Source: Flavobacterium salmonis
GTDB lineage: Bacteria; Bacteroidota; Bacteroidia; Flavobacteriales; Flavobacteriaceae
Assembly: GCF_903819435.1 (NCBI RefSeq)
Contig: NZ_CAIJDP010000045.1
Coordinates: forward strand, 20,748 to 84,747
Length of the DNA stretch: 64,000 bases
Reading direction: 5' to 3'
Part shown: positions 1-8,252 of the stretch, piece by piece
Layout of the letters: every line of letters starts with the position of its first letter
Position numbering within the stretch: position 1 is the stretch's first letter
Notes under the pieces: generated by a model
Databases searched by the model: none
Told to the model about the DNA's origin: nothing
Seen by the model: only the letters and a program-made list of their open reading frames with translations
Program-made: the position numbers and the translations under genes

Positions 1-857
1 GTATAACCTGTACTTGCTTTTGTCCAGCCTCCTGCAGTACCAATATTTAATACTCTTTTAGTGTTTTTATTCCAAAATGGAAAACAGGTCATCGGAATGC
101 TGCCTTGTTCTTTTTCGATAATTTCATACTGATCGGCGCCAAAATTCTTAAGATAAATTTGAATTTCCTTTTCATATTCTGCTTTTTCAAGCAGCTTCTC
201 TGAAAACAATGTATATTCGACCAAAGCTTCAGTTTTAGAAGTAGGCAAAACATACATAAACCTTGTATTTCCTTTTTGTTTTACCGAAAAATCCATAAAA
301 GTTACTTTTTCAGGATTAAAAACTTCGGCTTCTGTTTTCACAAACCAACCTGTAAAATGCTGTTGTAAAACGGGATATTTTTTCTGATTCTGAGTAAAAT
401 CCTTAGTATAAATGCTGTTAAATAAGTAATTGGCCGTATATCTGTTTTCTTCTGTACCTACAAAAACATGAGTATCTAGTTCATTGATATCCGTTACTTT
501 TTCAGTCAAAAAAGTGATATTGGAATTATTAGAAATCTCTTTAAAAATAAAATTATAAAAATCTAACCCGTTAATTTTATTGTATTGATAAGGCCTGAGC
601 TCTAAATCTCGCTTGAAATTTTCATTGGCAAACAAAGCCAAATCCCATTTTTTTGAAATAACAGAATCCCACATACTTTCATTCTTATCCCAAAAACACC
701 AGGTTCTGTCGTTTGTTTTTTTTGAATCCTGATCTAACAATAAAATAAGTTTATCCGCGAATTTTCCGGACAAAATCATCTTGTAAACCGTCATCAAAGC
801 AGCCTGACCTGTTCCTGTAAAAATATAATCGAAGTGTTTGATTTCTGAAGAATTCAT
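1..857 (-). CDS. crtY: Lycopene beta-cyclase (3' part beyond window)
   Basis: This gene runs off the left edge of the window; 285 residues from the N-terminus are visible. Members of the family cyclise the ends of lycopene to beta-ionone rings in carotenoid synthesis, at the membrane. The N-terminus has a dinucleotide-binding start (FDYIFTGTG), followed by the family signature DRTWCFWDK near residue 50. Close to the window edge is the conserved segment GTAGGWTKASTGY. The ATG at 857 is the first in-frame start and sits 17 nt downstream of the thioredoxin gene on the same strand. The other crt genes are not in the window. The assignment rests on these motifs and is firm. Whether the rest of the gene is intact cannot be seen. 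Confidence 0.88.
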   Translation of the reverse strand, partial: MNSSEIKHFDYIFTGTGQAALMTVYKMILSGKFADKLILLLDQDSKKTNDRTWCFWDKNESMWDSVISKKWDLALFANENFKRDLELRPYQYNKINGLDFYNFIFKEISNNSNITFLTEKVTDINELDTHVFVGTEENRYTANYLFNSIYTKDFTQNQKKYPVLQQHFTGWFVKTEAEVFNPEKVTFMDFSVKQKGNTRFMYVLPTSKTEALVEYTLFSEKLLEKAEYEKEIQIYLKNFGADQYEIIEKEQGSIPMTCFPFWNKNTKRVLNIGTAGGWTKASTGY

Positions 858-874
858 TCTCAAAAATAGCAATT

Positions 875-1339
875 TTATTCTTCCAATTTTTGTAAAAGAA
901 TTTTAAAATCCTTCGGGCTTAAATAACTATTATACTGAAAGATGATTTCATTTTTTTGATTTAAAACACATAAAACCGGATATACAATCTGGTTATTTAT
1001 CCTTCCCAGCTGTAAAGCCAGTTCATGCACACCCACATTATTTCCTGAAGGTTTATATCTAAACAACTGATTATTAAAAGTTATATCTCTTCTTTCTTCT
1101 GCATTCAAATCAATAAAATAAAAATTTGAATTTAATTTTTCAATAATTTCCTGATTTTTGAAAGTCGTCGCTTTCATACGCTGGCAAAACTGACACCAGT
1201 CAGTATGGATAAAAACGATTATTTTTCGCTTTTGAATTTGCTGTAAACTATCCATTGCTTCAAATGATCTGTTTTGAAGCTGACTGAATCCTGTTGAGTT
1301 GATTCCGAGAAAGAGGAGAATTATAGCTAGCTTTTTCAT
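875..1339 (-). CDS. Secreted thioredoxin-like protein
   Basis: A 154-residue protein with an N-terminal signal peptide (about residues 1-19, ending near GFSQ) and a thioredoxin fold of the Thioredoxin_7 / DUF255-like group. The redox motif is WCQFC (Cys49, Cys52) in the context HTDWCQFCQRM. It should act in the periplasm as a thiol reductase or chaperone. It lies downstream of the TonB-dependent receptor on the same strand, separated by 108 nt that contain a palindromic repeat, and 17 nt upstream of crtY. The receptor has its own CxxC in the plug, so a joint role in handling a thiol-linked metal site is possible, but that is inference. Confidence 0.8.
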   Translation of the reverse strand: MKKLAIILLFLGINSTGFSQLQNRSFEAMDSLQQIQKRKIIVFIHTDWCQFCQRMKATTFKNQEIIEKLNSNFYFIDLNAEERRDITFNNQLFRYKPSGNNVGVHELALQLGRINNQIVYPVLCVLNQKNEIIFQYNSYLSPKDFKILLQKLEE

Positions 1340-1360
1340 TTGTTAGTTTTTTAAATCCGA

Positions 1361-1425
1361 TGTCAACCTGAGCGGAGTCGAAGGCTAGTAAATTGGAAAG
1401 GGCTTCGACTCCGCTCAGCCTGACA
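1361..1425. repeat. Extragenic palindrome (GCGGAGTCGAAG type)
   Basis: Two 24-base arms (1361-1384 and 1402-1425) are inverted copies with 22 of 24 matching positions. The core CTGAGCGGAGTCGAAG occurs on one strand and its complement on the other, with a 17-base loop. The sequence is much more GC-rich than its surroundings. It lies between the TonB receptor and the thioredoxin gene and could end or attenuate transcription on either strand. Palindromes with this core are familiar extragenic repeats in Bacteroidota. Confidence 0.8.
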
Positions 1426-1447
1426 AATGTTTTCCAGACATCTGCAT

Positions 1448-3670
1448 TTACCTGAAAGTATACCGCAACCCAAAAAAACCTCGAATAGTTTGATTCTGCC
1501 CATATACATAGGTGGTATCAAAAGGTAAACCATCCGGATTTTTATCAAACGGATCATCAGCACCGGAAATCAAAAACGGGTTATTCTGCATTGGTGTAAA
1601 ATTTAGCAGATTCTTGATTCCACCGTAAATTTCAAAATCCTTCCAGCCGGAATACGTAAACTGAATATTCTGAATGCTGTACCTGGGCGACTCAGGACTT
1701 CTTGGATCGGTTTCGCCCAGCAAAGGCAATTTCATTGGGCTGTATACATTACCTGTATAGTCTATTAACAACTTTAGTGGTTTTACTTTATAGGAAACAC
1801 TCCAAGTTGCTGTAAAATTCTCTGTCAGAAAAGGCCGTTCCGAAATCACATCCTGTACATTTTTGTTATCTAAAAATGTTGCGCCAAGAATAAATTTTAA
1901 GCCCGAAGGAAAATTCAGATCAACATTGGTACTAATTCCCTGGCTTAAAGCATAACCATCGATATTGTCGTAAATGATTTTATTGGGATCGGTTTCGTAA
2001 TCTGAAATGATTTTATTGCTGAAACGAGTATAAAAAGCTGTCGTTTCAATTCCTATAAAAGTTCCATTTCCAAAATTTATCTTCTGAATATAATTTAAAT
2101 TCACATTTACAGATTTCTCCGGTTTTAAATTATTAGCAATTACAACATCTCTTGAACCTGTAAGTGCAGCGTGATCTTCTGTAAATAAATTTACAACGCG
2201 AAATCCGGTTCCGGCATTTAATCTGAAGATGGAGTTTTCATTTGCTTTGAAACGATAAGCAAATCTTGGTGTAAAAATGGAACCATGAATAGAGTTATAA
2301 TCGTAACGCGCTCCCAACAAAACCTGACTTTTTGGCGAAAACGTAATTTCATCCTGAATAAAAATTCCGGGTAGCCATGTACTTTCGGCATCTTTTGTTC
2401 CTGCTGTATTGTCGTCATAATATGTATAGCGATTTGCAATTCCGGCAAGCAAATCATTTTGACCAATCTTTCTATCCCAGGTTAACTGCAAAAAACCAAT
2501 TTTTTGGTTAGCAATATACGATGTCGTCCCGTAGCGGCTGTCCTGGTAATGTATGTTCCCGGAGAATGAAAGCATCAGTTTTTCTTCAAAAGGCAATTGG
2601 TAACTTCCTATTAATTCTCCTCTTTTTGTGTATATGCTTTCACCGTAAATCTCATCACCTCCACGGTATTTCTTCTCCCAGCGTACATCTCCACCCCATC
2701 GATCTTCATACATTCCGCGGGCTGCGATAGTAAATAACCGATTATTATTTCGCTGAAAACTCCATTTATTAAAAACCGAAATTCTTTCTGAAAGAGTTAC
2801 ATCTGTAAAATTATCCTTGTCTTTATCTATTGTCTGATCATAGTTAAAGTAACTAACCCCTAAAATTGAAGTTGCTTTTTTTCCGGCATTAAACTTCATT
2901 CCTAAATCGAGATTACTTTCAAAATAAGTAGTTGTAAAATAGTCTGCAGAAAAAACCGGTGCATTTGTTGGACTTTTAGTGATAATATTAATTAGGCCTC
3001 CAACCGCTTCACTTCCATACAGAGAAGAAGCCGGCCCTTTTACAATTTCAATTCGTTCCACCAAAGAATTTGGAATTCCGGATAATCCGTAAACTGTCGA
3101 TAAACTGCTGACAATGGGCATACCATCAATTAAAACCAATGTATACGGTCCTTCTAATCCGTTAATGTGAATATCTCCTGTATTGCAGACACCACAATTG
3201 AGCTGTGGTCGAACACCGTTAATGTTTTGCAGTGCATCATAGATACTTGGAGTTGGATTTTTTTTGAAGAAAACTGAAGAATAAACTTCAACAGGTACAG
3301 CACTTTCTAATCGTTTTACCGGTTTTAAAGTTCCGGAAACTACCACTTCATTTAATTGATTATCATTATCAGTAAATTCAAAATTATAGGATTGTACAGC
3401 ATCTTTAATAACTTGAATTTTCTTTTTCAAGCTCTGAAAACCCATTTGAGAAATTTGAATCGTATAATTTCCAACAGCAACATTTTCGAGCGAATAATAT
3501 CCTAAACTATCCGTAACTGTTTTTTGTTTTGTACCTAATAAATGAACGTTTGCAGCTTGTATTTTTCTTCCTTCAGCTGAAATAAAACCGGAAACAGAAG
3601 TGATTTCCTGTGCATAAGAAAATTGTAAAGTAAACAGAATCAATATTACTATTGAGTTTTTCGTTATCAT
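1448..3670 (-). CDS. TonB-dependent outer-membrane receptor, metal-linked context
   Basis: This 740-residue receptor imports a ligand across the outer membrane using TonB energy. It has a signal peptide (residues 1-20), then a carboxypeptidase-regulatory-like domain (about 25-105), a plug (about 110-235, with IDGMP and YGSEAVGGLINIITK) and a beta-barrel ending in a Phe-Arg terminus. The plug carries a Cys pair, CGVC (159-162), just before GDIHINGLEG. I chose the ATG at 3670. The longer frame from 3688 would begin with a TTG that overlaps the -7 box, which cannot be a translated start if that promoter is used. The promoter overlaps a sequence like the mntH operator, so manganese or iron control is plausible. 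The ligand cannot be read from sequence. Confidence 0.87.
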   Translation of the reverse strand: MITKNSIVILILFTLQFSYAQEITSVSGFISAEGRKIQAANVHLLGTKQKTVTDSLGYYSLENVAVGNYTIQISQMGFQSLKKKIQVIKDAVQSYNFEFTDNDNQLNEVVVSGTLKPVKRLESAVPVEVYSSVFFKKNPTPSIYDALQNINGVRPQLNCGVCNTGDIHINGLEGPYTLVLIDGMPIVSSLSTVYGLSGIPNSLVERIEIVKGPASSLYGSEAVGGLINIITKSPTNAPVFSADYFTTTYFESNLDLGMKFNAGKKATSILGVSYFNYDQTIDKDKDNFTDVTLSERISVFNKWSFQRNNNRLFTIAARGMYEDRWGGDVRWEKKYRGGDEIYGESIYTKRGELIGSYQLPFEEKLMLSFSGNIHYQDSRYGTTSYIANQKIGFLQLTWDRKIGQNDLLAGIANRYTYYDDNTAGTKDAESTWLPGIFIQDEITFSPKSQVLLGARYDYNSIHGSIFTPRFAYRFKANENSIFRLNAGTGFRVVNLFTEDHAALTGSRDVVIANNLKPEKSVNVNLNYIQKINFGNGTFIGIETTAFYTRFSNKIISDYETDPNKIIYDNIDGYALSQGISTNVDLNFPSGLKFILGATFLDNKNVQDVISERPFLTENFTATWSVSYKVKPLKLLIDYTGNVYSPMKLPLLGETDPRSPESPRYSIQNIQFTYSGWKDFEIYGGIKNLLNFTPMQNNPFLISGADDPFDKNPDGLPFDTTYVYGQNQTIRGFFGLRYTFR

Positions 3671-3679
3671 AAAATTAAA

Positions 3680-3714
3680 TTTAGACAAAACTAAAAATTA
3701 AATTTGACAAACAA
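3680..3714 (-). promoter_or_regulatory. Promoter of the TonB receptor with overlapping MntR-like box
   Basis: On the minus strand TTG (3712-3714) and TAGTTTTG (3686-3693) are separated by 18 nt, matching the Bacteroidota consensus. Read on the plus strand, TTTAGAC-AA-AACTAAAA (3680-3696) covers the -7 box. It matches the palindrome upstream of mntH (TTTTAGAC-TT-GTCTAAAA) at TTTAGAC and at six of eight positions in the other arm. A DtxR-family repressor bound here would block the polymerase. Confidence 0.55.
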
Positions 3715-3785
3715 TGATTATAAATCAAAAAAAACAATTCAATTTAAATCAAGATGTTATATTTCTCTTTAAACATAACAATAGC

Positions 3786-4691
3786 TCAAACAAATGATTC
3801 CTCAATAAGTCCTTTGTTAATTGCCGCCCCAGCAAAAGATCCGGACGAAACTGCCAAAGCCACAGAACGCATTTGAGTCGTAGCATCTCCGCTTGCATAA
3901 ACACCGTAAACAGTTGTCTTTTGCATCAAATCGACTTTTATTAATCCTTGATCACTGAGCCCACAGCCTAAAATTTGTGGCAACGAACAATGCTGTTTAA
4001 ATGCCGGTCTTGCATAAATGTCTTTTACATCAATCTTTTCTCCGTTTTTGAAAACAATATTCGAAATGTATCCGTCATTATGTTCAAAAGACTCTAATTC
4101 TTCTTCCAAAATCAAAACAGCATGCTTTTTAAGAATTTGCGTTTGTTCAGAAGTTAATTCTGATTTACCGTTTGTACATAAAATTAAATCTTTAGTCCAG
4201 TTCGAAATCAGTTTTGCATATTCAAAACCCATTTCGCCATTGGCAACAATAGCTGTTTTTTGATTTTTGACTTCATAACCATGACAATACGGACAATGTA
4301 AAACCGATATCCCCCAACATGCTGCAAAACCTTTAATCTCCGGAAATAAATCTTTAACGCCTGTTGCAAATAATAGCTTTTTAGACGTAAATAGTTCCCC
4401 CAATTCTGTTTTTATTTCAAAACCATTTTGTGTTTTAACAACTTCACTGGCAAGTCCATTGTAAAATTGAACTGTCTTGTAAAATTCAACCTGCAATTTA
4501 GCTTTCGCCAAAATTTCTGCAGGAGTTTCCCCATCGTGAGTAATAAAATTATGAGAATGTGGTGTTTGCCTATTACAAGGCAAACCACTGTCGATAAGTA
4601 AAACCTGACGTAAAGAACGTCCTAAACTCATCGCTGCAGATAAACCGCTGTAACTGCCTCCAATAATAATCACTTCAAAATTCTTTTCCAT
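3786..4691 (-). CDS. Thioredoxin-reductase-like FAD/NAD(P) oxidoreductase
   Basis: A 301-residue flavoprotein of the thioredoxin-reductase superfamily. It has an FAD-binding GGSYSG motif (11-16), a redox pair in HCPYCHGYE (Cys133, Cys136) and a C-terminal FAD signature, YASGDATTQ. Proteins of this type transfer electrons from NAD(P)H through FAD to a disulfide. This subgroup (HCPYCHGYE) often lacks thioredoxin as partner, and its substrate is usually unknown. It follows the MerC-domain gene by 11 nt, in the operon read divergently from the Fur-type regulator, so it is probably under Zur-type control. A role in thiol redox linked to metal stress is inferred from this position. Confidence 0.82.
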   Translation of the reverse strand: MEKNFEVIIIGGSYSGLSAAMSLGRSLRQVLLIDSGLPCNRQTPHSHNFITHDGETPAEILAKAKLQVEFYKTVQFYNGLASEVVKTQNGFEIKTELGELFTSKKLLFATGVKDLFPEIKGFAACWGISVLHCPYCHGYEVKNQKTAIVANGEMGFEYAKLISNWTKDLILCTNGKSELTSEQTQILKKHAVLILEEELESFEHNDGYISNIVFKNGEKIDVKDIYARPAFKQHCSLPQILGCGLSDQGLIKVDLMQKTTVYGVYASGDATTQMRSVALAVSSGSFAGAAINKGLIEESFV

Positions 4692-4702
4692 AAGGGTAAT
4701 TT

Positions 4703-5056
4703 TTAATGATTTTGTTTTTTGTGTAATTTATAATTCAATAAATGTCCGATGATCATTCCGATTCCTCCTAAGTAAATTAAGTCAATATGAATTTCAAATA
4801 TCATTTCACCTAAAATACTAATCCAAATAAGACTCATCGAAACAACCAGAATTGAGGATACTAAAACCGATGATTTTTTTATAATTTTGAAAATAGCAAA
4901 AACACCAATTAAAGCAAACAACAAATCAATTACCGGATTATGATTTAGCCCAAAAGGGAGAATAGTTAAAAGTGGAAAAATCAAACAATGCACTAAACAA
5001 ATAGTAGCTGTTGACAATCCTAAAATATCATAAAAAGATGTTGCAGTTTTCTTCAT
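4703..5056 (-). CDS. MerC-domain small membrane protein
   Basis: A 117-residue membrane protein with about four hydrophobic segments and the MerC-domain signature CLVHC (Cys20, His23, Cys24). MerC was named for mercury uptake, but in Bacteroidota such proteins are commonly found beside a Zur-type regulator and away from other mer genes, as here. The ATG at 5056 is preferred. An upstream in-frame TTG at 5092 lies inside the second operator and adds 12 residues without family character. The promoter is bracketed by two palindromes typical of a Fur-family site, so the gene is most likely derepressed when zinc is scarce. Transport direction and metal are not readable from sequence. Confidence 0.78.
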   Translation of the reverse strand: MKKTATSFYDILGLSTATICLVHCLIFPLLTILPFGLNHNPVIDLLFALIGVFAIFKIIKKSSVLVSSILVVSMSLIWISILGEMIFEIHIDLIYLGGIGMIIGHLLNYKLHKKQNH

Positions 5057-5076
5057 TTCACGTACATTTGCTTTAA

Positions 5077-5128
5077 TGCAATTTTGTTGCAAATATATAC
5101 ATAAAAACCAAATTGCAACAATGTTGCG
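5077..5128 (-). promoter_or_regulatory. Double Zur-type operator over the merC promoter
   Basis: Two inverted repeats of the form TGCAA-N5-TTGCA stand in the divergent region: 5077-5091 (perfect) and 5114-5128 (one mismatch, extended TTGCAACAATGTTGCGA). Between and over them is a minus-strand promoter, TTG (5116-5118) - 18 nt - TATATTTG (5090-5097). One box thus covers the -33 element and the other the -7 element and start site. The regulator gene starts 24 nt beyond box 5114-5128, so the same site can serve autoregulation. Confidence 0.75.
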
Positions 5129-5152
5129 ATATTATTTTTTATTCGAAAAAAA

Positions 5153-5545
5153 ATGAAAACAACTAGAAATACCACAGCAAAGACGGCCGTTTTAGAGATT
5201 TTTGGGAAATCTAAAACTGCTCTGTCACACACAGAAATTTACAAACAAATTGAAGATGTCTGTGATCGCGTTACTGTTTACAGAATTTTAGACCGTCTGG
5301 TTAATGATGATATCGTGCACAAAATAGTTGATCTTGACGGTACTGTAAAATATGCAAAATGTAACCATCATGCACAACGGGTTCACATTCATAATCATGC
5401 TCATTTTAGCTGTGAAAAGTGTCTTGAAATAACTTGCCTCGAAAATGTAAAACCAAGTTATATCATACCCCATAATTATAAAGTAAATAATATAAATTTC
5501 ACTTTATCAGGATTATGCCCTAATTGTTTAAATTCAAACATTTAG
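5153..5545 (+). CDS. Fur-family metalloregulator, Zur-like
   Basis: A 130-residue Fur-family repressor. The N-terminal winged helix covers about residues 1-80 (recognition helix near RVTVYRILDRLV). The C-terminal dimer domain holds the His-rich regulatory segment HAQRVHIHNHAHF and two structural zinc pairs, CEKC and CPNC. Fur-family proteins bind operator DNA when loaded with metal. The divergent MerC-domain/flavoprotein operon and the TGCAA-N5-TTGCA operators suggest zinc (Zur) and not iron. The length fits Bacteroidota Zur-like proteins. The assignment to Zur within the family is inferred from context. PerR or Fur roles cannot be excluded from the sequence alone. Confidence 0.82.
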   Translation: MKTTRNTTAKTAVLEIFGKSKTALSHTEIYKQIEDVCDRVTVYRILDRLVNDDIVHKIVDLDGTVKYAKCNHHAQRVHIHNHAHFSCEKCLEITCLENVKPSYIIPHNYKVNNINFTLSGLCPNCLNSNI

Positions 5546-5599
5546 TTTTAGACTTGTCTAAAAATTTTGTTGTGCGAATATGATTTTTATATATATTTG
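5546..5599 (+). promoter_or_regulatory. mntH promoter with MntR-type palindrome
   Basis: A perfect 8-base inverted repeat with a 2-base centre, TTTTAGAC-TT-GTCTAAAA (5546-5563), follows the stop codon of the Fur-family gene. It lies immediately upstream of TTG (5570-5572) - 19 nt - TATATTTG (5592-5599), a good Bacteroidota promoter for mntH. The palindrome is of the length and symmetry used by DtxR/MntR proteins, and an mntR-type gene follows mntH. The 2-base centre makes a terminator hairpin unlikely. Confidence 0.7.
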
Positions 5600-5619
5600 T
5601 TAAAACAACATTTTTAAAA

Positions 5620-7488
5620 ATGACAAGATCTTTAGACGAAGTAAACCAATCGGTTGCTACAGAGCACAAAAAAACCGGATTCCGTAAAATATTAGCCTTT
5701 TTAGGTCCCGCTTATTTGGTAAGCGTTGGATATATGGATCCCGGAAACTGGGCTACAGATATTGCCGGCGGTAGTCAGTTTGGATATTCTTTGCTTTGGG
5801 TTTTATTGATGAGCAACTTAATGGCTTTGTTGCTTCAAAGTTTAAGTGCAAGGCTGGGAATTGTGACTCAGCGTGATCTGGCTCAGGCATCTCGTGAAAC
5901 GTATTCGAAATTCATCAATTACATATTATACTTTTTAGCCGAAATTGCCATTGCAGCCTGTGATTTAGCAGAAGTTTTGGGAATGGCAATCGGGATTAAT
6001 TTATTATTTGATATTCCGCTTATTGAAGGGGTTTTGATAACTGTTTTGGATACTTTTCTATTACTGTTTCTGATTAACAAAGGAATTCGAAAAATGGAGG
6101 CCTTTATTATAGTTTTAGTTGCCATTATTGGTTTTTCTTTCATCTTTGAAATGATTTTTGCTGAACCGGAGCTTAACAAGGTGATTTACGGACTGGTTCC
6201 ATCAATGCCAAGTTCAGCAGCTTTATATATCGCAATCGGAATTATTGGTGCAACGGTAATGCCTCACAACTTGTACCTGCACTCTTCATTGGTACAAACC
6301 AGAAAATTCGACAGAACACCAGCCGGAATCAAACAGGCTTTGAAATACAACTTTATTGATTCGACAATTGCTTTAAACTTAGCCTTTTTTGTAAATGCAG
6401 CCATTCTAATTTTGGCAGCAGCCACATTTTACAAAAACGGAATGTTTGAAGTGGCCGAAATTCAGGATGCACATCAGTTTTTAGAACCTTTACTGGGAAC
6501 CAAATGGGCCCCAATATTGTTTGCTGTTGCCTTAATTGCCGCTGGACAAAGTTCAACTGTAACCGGAACCTTAGCCGGACAGATTGTGATGGAAGGTTAT
6601 TTGAATTTAAGGATTCAGCCCTGGGTTCGTCGAATCATAACACGGTTGATTGCGATTGTTCCCGCTGTTGTTGTGATTCTAATTTACGGAGAAAGCGTAA
6701 CCGGAAAATTATTGATCTTAAGTCAGGTTATTTTGAGTCTACAATTAGGGTTTGCGATTATTCCATTAATACACTTTGTGAGCGATAAAACTAAAATGAA
6801 AGGTTTTCATATTTCAAAAACTACTCAAATTGCTGCCTGGATTATTGCTTCTATCATCGTTTCCCTAAATGCCAAATTAGTTTATGACGAAATCACTTCC
6901 TGGCTAGAAAACTCCAGTAACCCAGCGATTCTCTGGTTTACGGTTGTCCCTTTAGCATTTGGATTTCTCGGACTTTTACTTTATATCGTTTTTAAACCTT
7001 TTATTGCAAGAGCAAAATCAAATATTGAAAATCATTCACCTCATCATTTAAAATTACAATACACTCCAAAAGAAACTTATACTAAGAAAAATATAGCCAT
7101 CTCCGTCGATTTTTCAAAAGCTGATGAAGCCGCACTAAACAACGCTTTCGAGCTGGGCGGAATCGATGCACAATATACCATAATTCATATTGTTGAAACT
7201 GTTGGTGCCTTAATGTATGGCGGCAATGTTGATGATCACGAAACAACAATAGACGAAAAATTATTATTAGAATATAAAGAGCTGCTTTCGAATAAAGGCT
7301 TCAAAATAGAAACTGCACTTGGTTTTGGAAAACCTGACAGCGTGATTCCGAAGATAATCAATCAGGGCAATTTTGATATTTTAGTAATGGGAACGCACGG
7401 TCACACAGGATTAAAAGATATTCTTTTTGGCACAACAGTAGACAAATTGAGACATAAAATTTCAATACCTTTGTTGATTGTTAAATAA
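5620..7488 (+). CDS. mntH: Nramp Mn2+/Fe2+ transporter fused to UspA domain
   Basis: A 622-residue protein. The first ~460 residues are an Nramp divalent-metal:proton symporter with the DPGN metal site (Asp40-Asn43) and the second site MPHN (Met214-Asn217) in the unwound helices. Residues ~489-622 form a universal-stress-protein domain with the nucleotide-binding pattern G-2x-G-9x-G(S/T) in GTHGHTGLKDILFGT. A linker with charged residues separates the two. Nramp-UspA fusions are known in Bacteroidota; the Usp part may gate transport by nucleotide binding, which is inference. The gene is preceded by a DtxR-type palindrome and a promoter, and followed by mntR. Manganese is the more likely substrate given that neighbour, with iron possible. 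Confidence 0.93.
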   Translation: MTRSLDEVNQSVATEHKKTGFRKILAFLGPAYLVSVGYMDPGNWATDIAGGSQFGYSLLWVLLMSNLMALLLQSLSARLGIVTQRDLAQASRETYSKFINYILYFLAEIAIAACDLAEVLGMAIGINLLFDIPLIEGVLITVLDTFLLLFLINKGIRKMEAFIIVLVAIIGFSFIFEMIFAEPELNKVIYGLVPSMPSSAALYIAIGIIGATVMPHNLYLHSSLVQTRKFDRTPAGIKQALKYNFIDSTIALNLAFFVNAAILILAAATFYKNGMFEVAEIQDAHQFLEPLLGTKWAPILFAVALIAAGQSSTVTGTLAGQIVMEGYLNLRIQPWVRRIITRLIAIVPAVVVILIYGESVTGKLLILSQVILSLQLGFAIIPLIHFVSDKTKMKGFHISKTTQIAAWIIASIIVSLNAKLVYDEITSWLENSSNPAILWFTVVPLAFGFLGLLLYIVFKPFIARAKSNIENHSPHHLKLQYTPKETYTKKNIAISVDFSKADEAALNNAFELGGIDAQYTIIHIVETVGALMYGGNVDDHETTIDEKLLLEYKELLSNKGFKIETALGFGKPDSVIPKIINQGNFDILVMGTHGHTGLKDILFGTTVDKLRHKISIPLLIVK

Positions 7489-7491
7489 AAA

Positions 7492-7576
7492 AGGTGCTGA
7501 GGCCCTAAGTTGCTAAGGTTTTTCTTTGAATGCTTTTAAACTTAGAACCTTAGTATCTCAGAACCTTAGAACCTCA
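7492..7576. repeat. Inverted array of 8-base units (CTTAGAAC type)
   Basis: The left arm (7492-7520) and right arm (7541-7576) are imperfect inverted copies, each made of tandem ~8-base units such as CTTAGAAC, CTTAGTAT and CTCAGAAC. It sits between mntH and mntR, ending 6 nt before the mntR start, and could form a hairpin in the transcript. The same plan with other unit sequences recurs at 11665, 12275 and 19634. Confidence 0.75.
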
Positions 7577-7582
7577 AAAGAA

Positions 7583-8236
7583 ATGACTTTCTCAGAAGAA
7601 AACTACCTTAAAGCGATATACCATCTTACGGCTTCATTAGAAACTGAAGTCAGCACTAATGCCATAGCCGAAATGATGGAAACCAAAGCATCATCGGTTA
7701 CTGATATGCTTAAAAAACTGTCCGAAAAGGATTTGGTGAATTATAAAAAATACCAGGGAGTTTCATTGACTGAGAACGGAAAACTATCTGCAAAAATGAT
7801 TGTTAGAAAACATCGTTTGTGGGAAGTTTTTTTAGTAGAAAAATTAAATTTCAGCTGGGATGAAGTGCATGATATTGCTGAACAGCTTGAACACATCAAA
7901 TCAGAACAACTAATCAACCGTTTAGATGATTTTCTGGGAAATCCAACAGAGGATCCGCATGGAGACCCCATTCCGGATGCTAACGGACGAATCATTAAAA
8001 TTGAAAAACACTTACTTTCAGAATTGGCAGAAAAACAAATTGGTGTTTGTGTAGGTGTAAAAGATACTTCGTCTGAGTTTTTAAAATATCTGGATAAACA
8101 AGGAATAGCTTTGGGATCTAAAATTATGTTTCAGTCGAAAGAAGCTTTTGATTTATCCGTAAAAATCAAAGTGGATGAAAGAGAGTTATCTATTTCGAAC
8201 AAAATTGCTTCTAATTTATTTGTGAAACTGATTTAA
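7583..8236 (+). CDS. mntR: DtxR/MntR-family metal-dependent regulator
   Basis: A 217-residue regulator with the three-part plan of the long DtxR family. The parts are a winged helix (about 1-60, MTFSEENYLKAIYHL, recognition helix near TKASSVTDMLKKL), a dimer and metal-binding domain (about 65-140, with HRLWEVFL, HDIAEQLEHI and DPHGDPIP) and a C-terminal FeoA/SH3-like domain. I chose the ATG at 7583. The longer frame from 7526 would translate the CTTAGAAC repeat. Family members repress Mn or Fe uptake genes when metal is plentiful. It directly follows mntH, and a suitable palindrome precedes mntH, so control of mntH is likely. Confidence 0.87.
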   Translation: MTFSEENYLKAIYHLTASLETEVSTNAIAEMMETKASSVTDMLKKLSEKDLVNYKKYQGVSLTENGKLSAKMIVRKHRLWEVFLVEKLNFSWDEVHDIAEQLEHIKSEQLINRLDDFLGNPTEDPHGDPIPDANGRIIKIEKHLLSELAEKQIGVCVGVKDTSSEFLKYLDKQGIALGSKIMFQSKEAFDLSVKIKVDERELSISNKIASNLFVKLI

Positions 8237-8252
8237 GTTCAACATTACTATT

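Noticed and set aside
5546..5563. Palindrome after the Fur-family gene as a terminator
   Set aside because: The 2-base centre is too short for a hairpin loop. Its symmetry and position before the mntH promoter fit an operator better.
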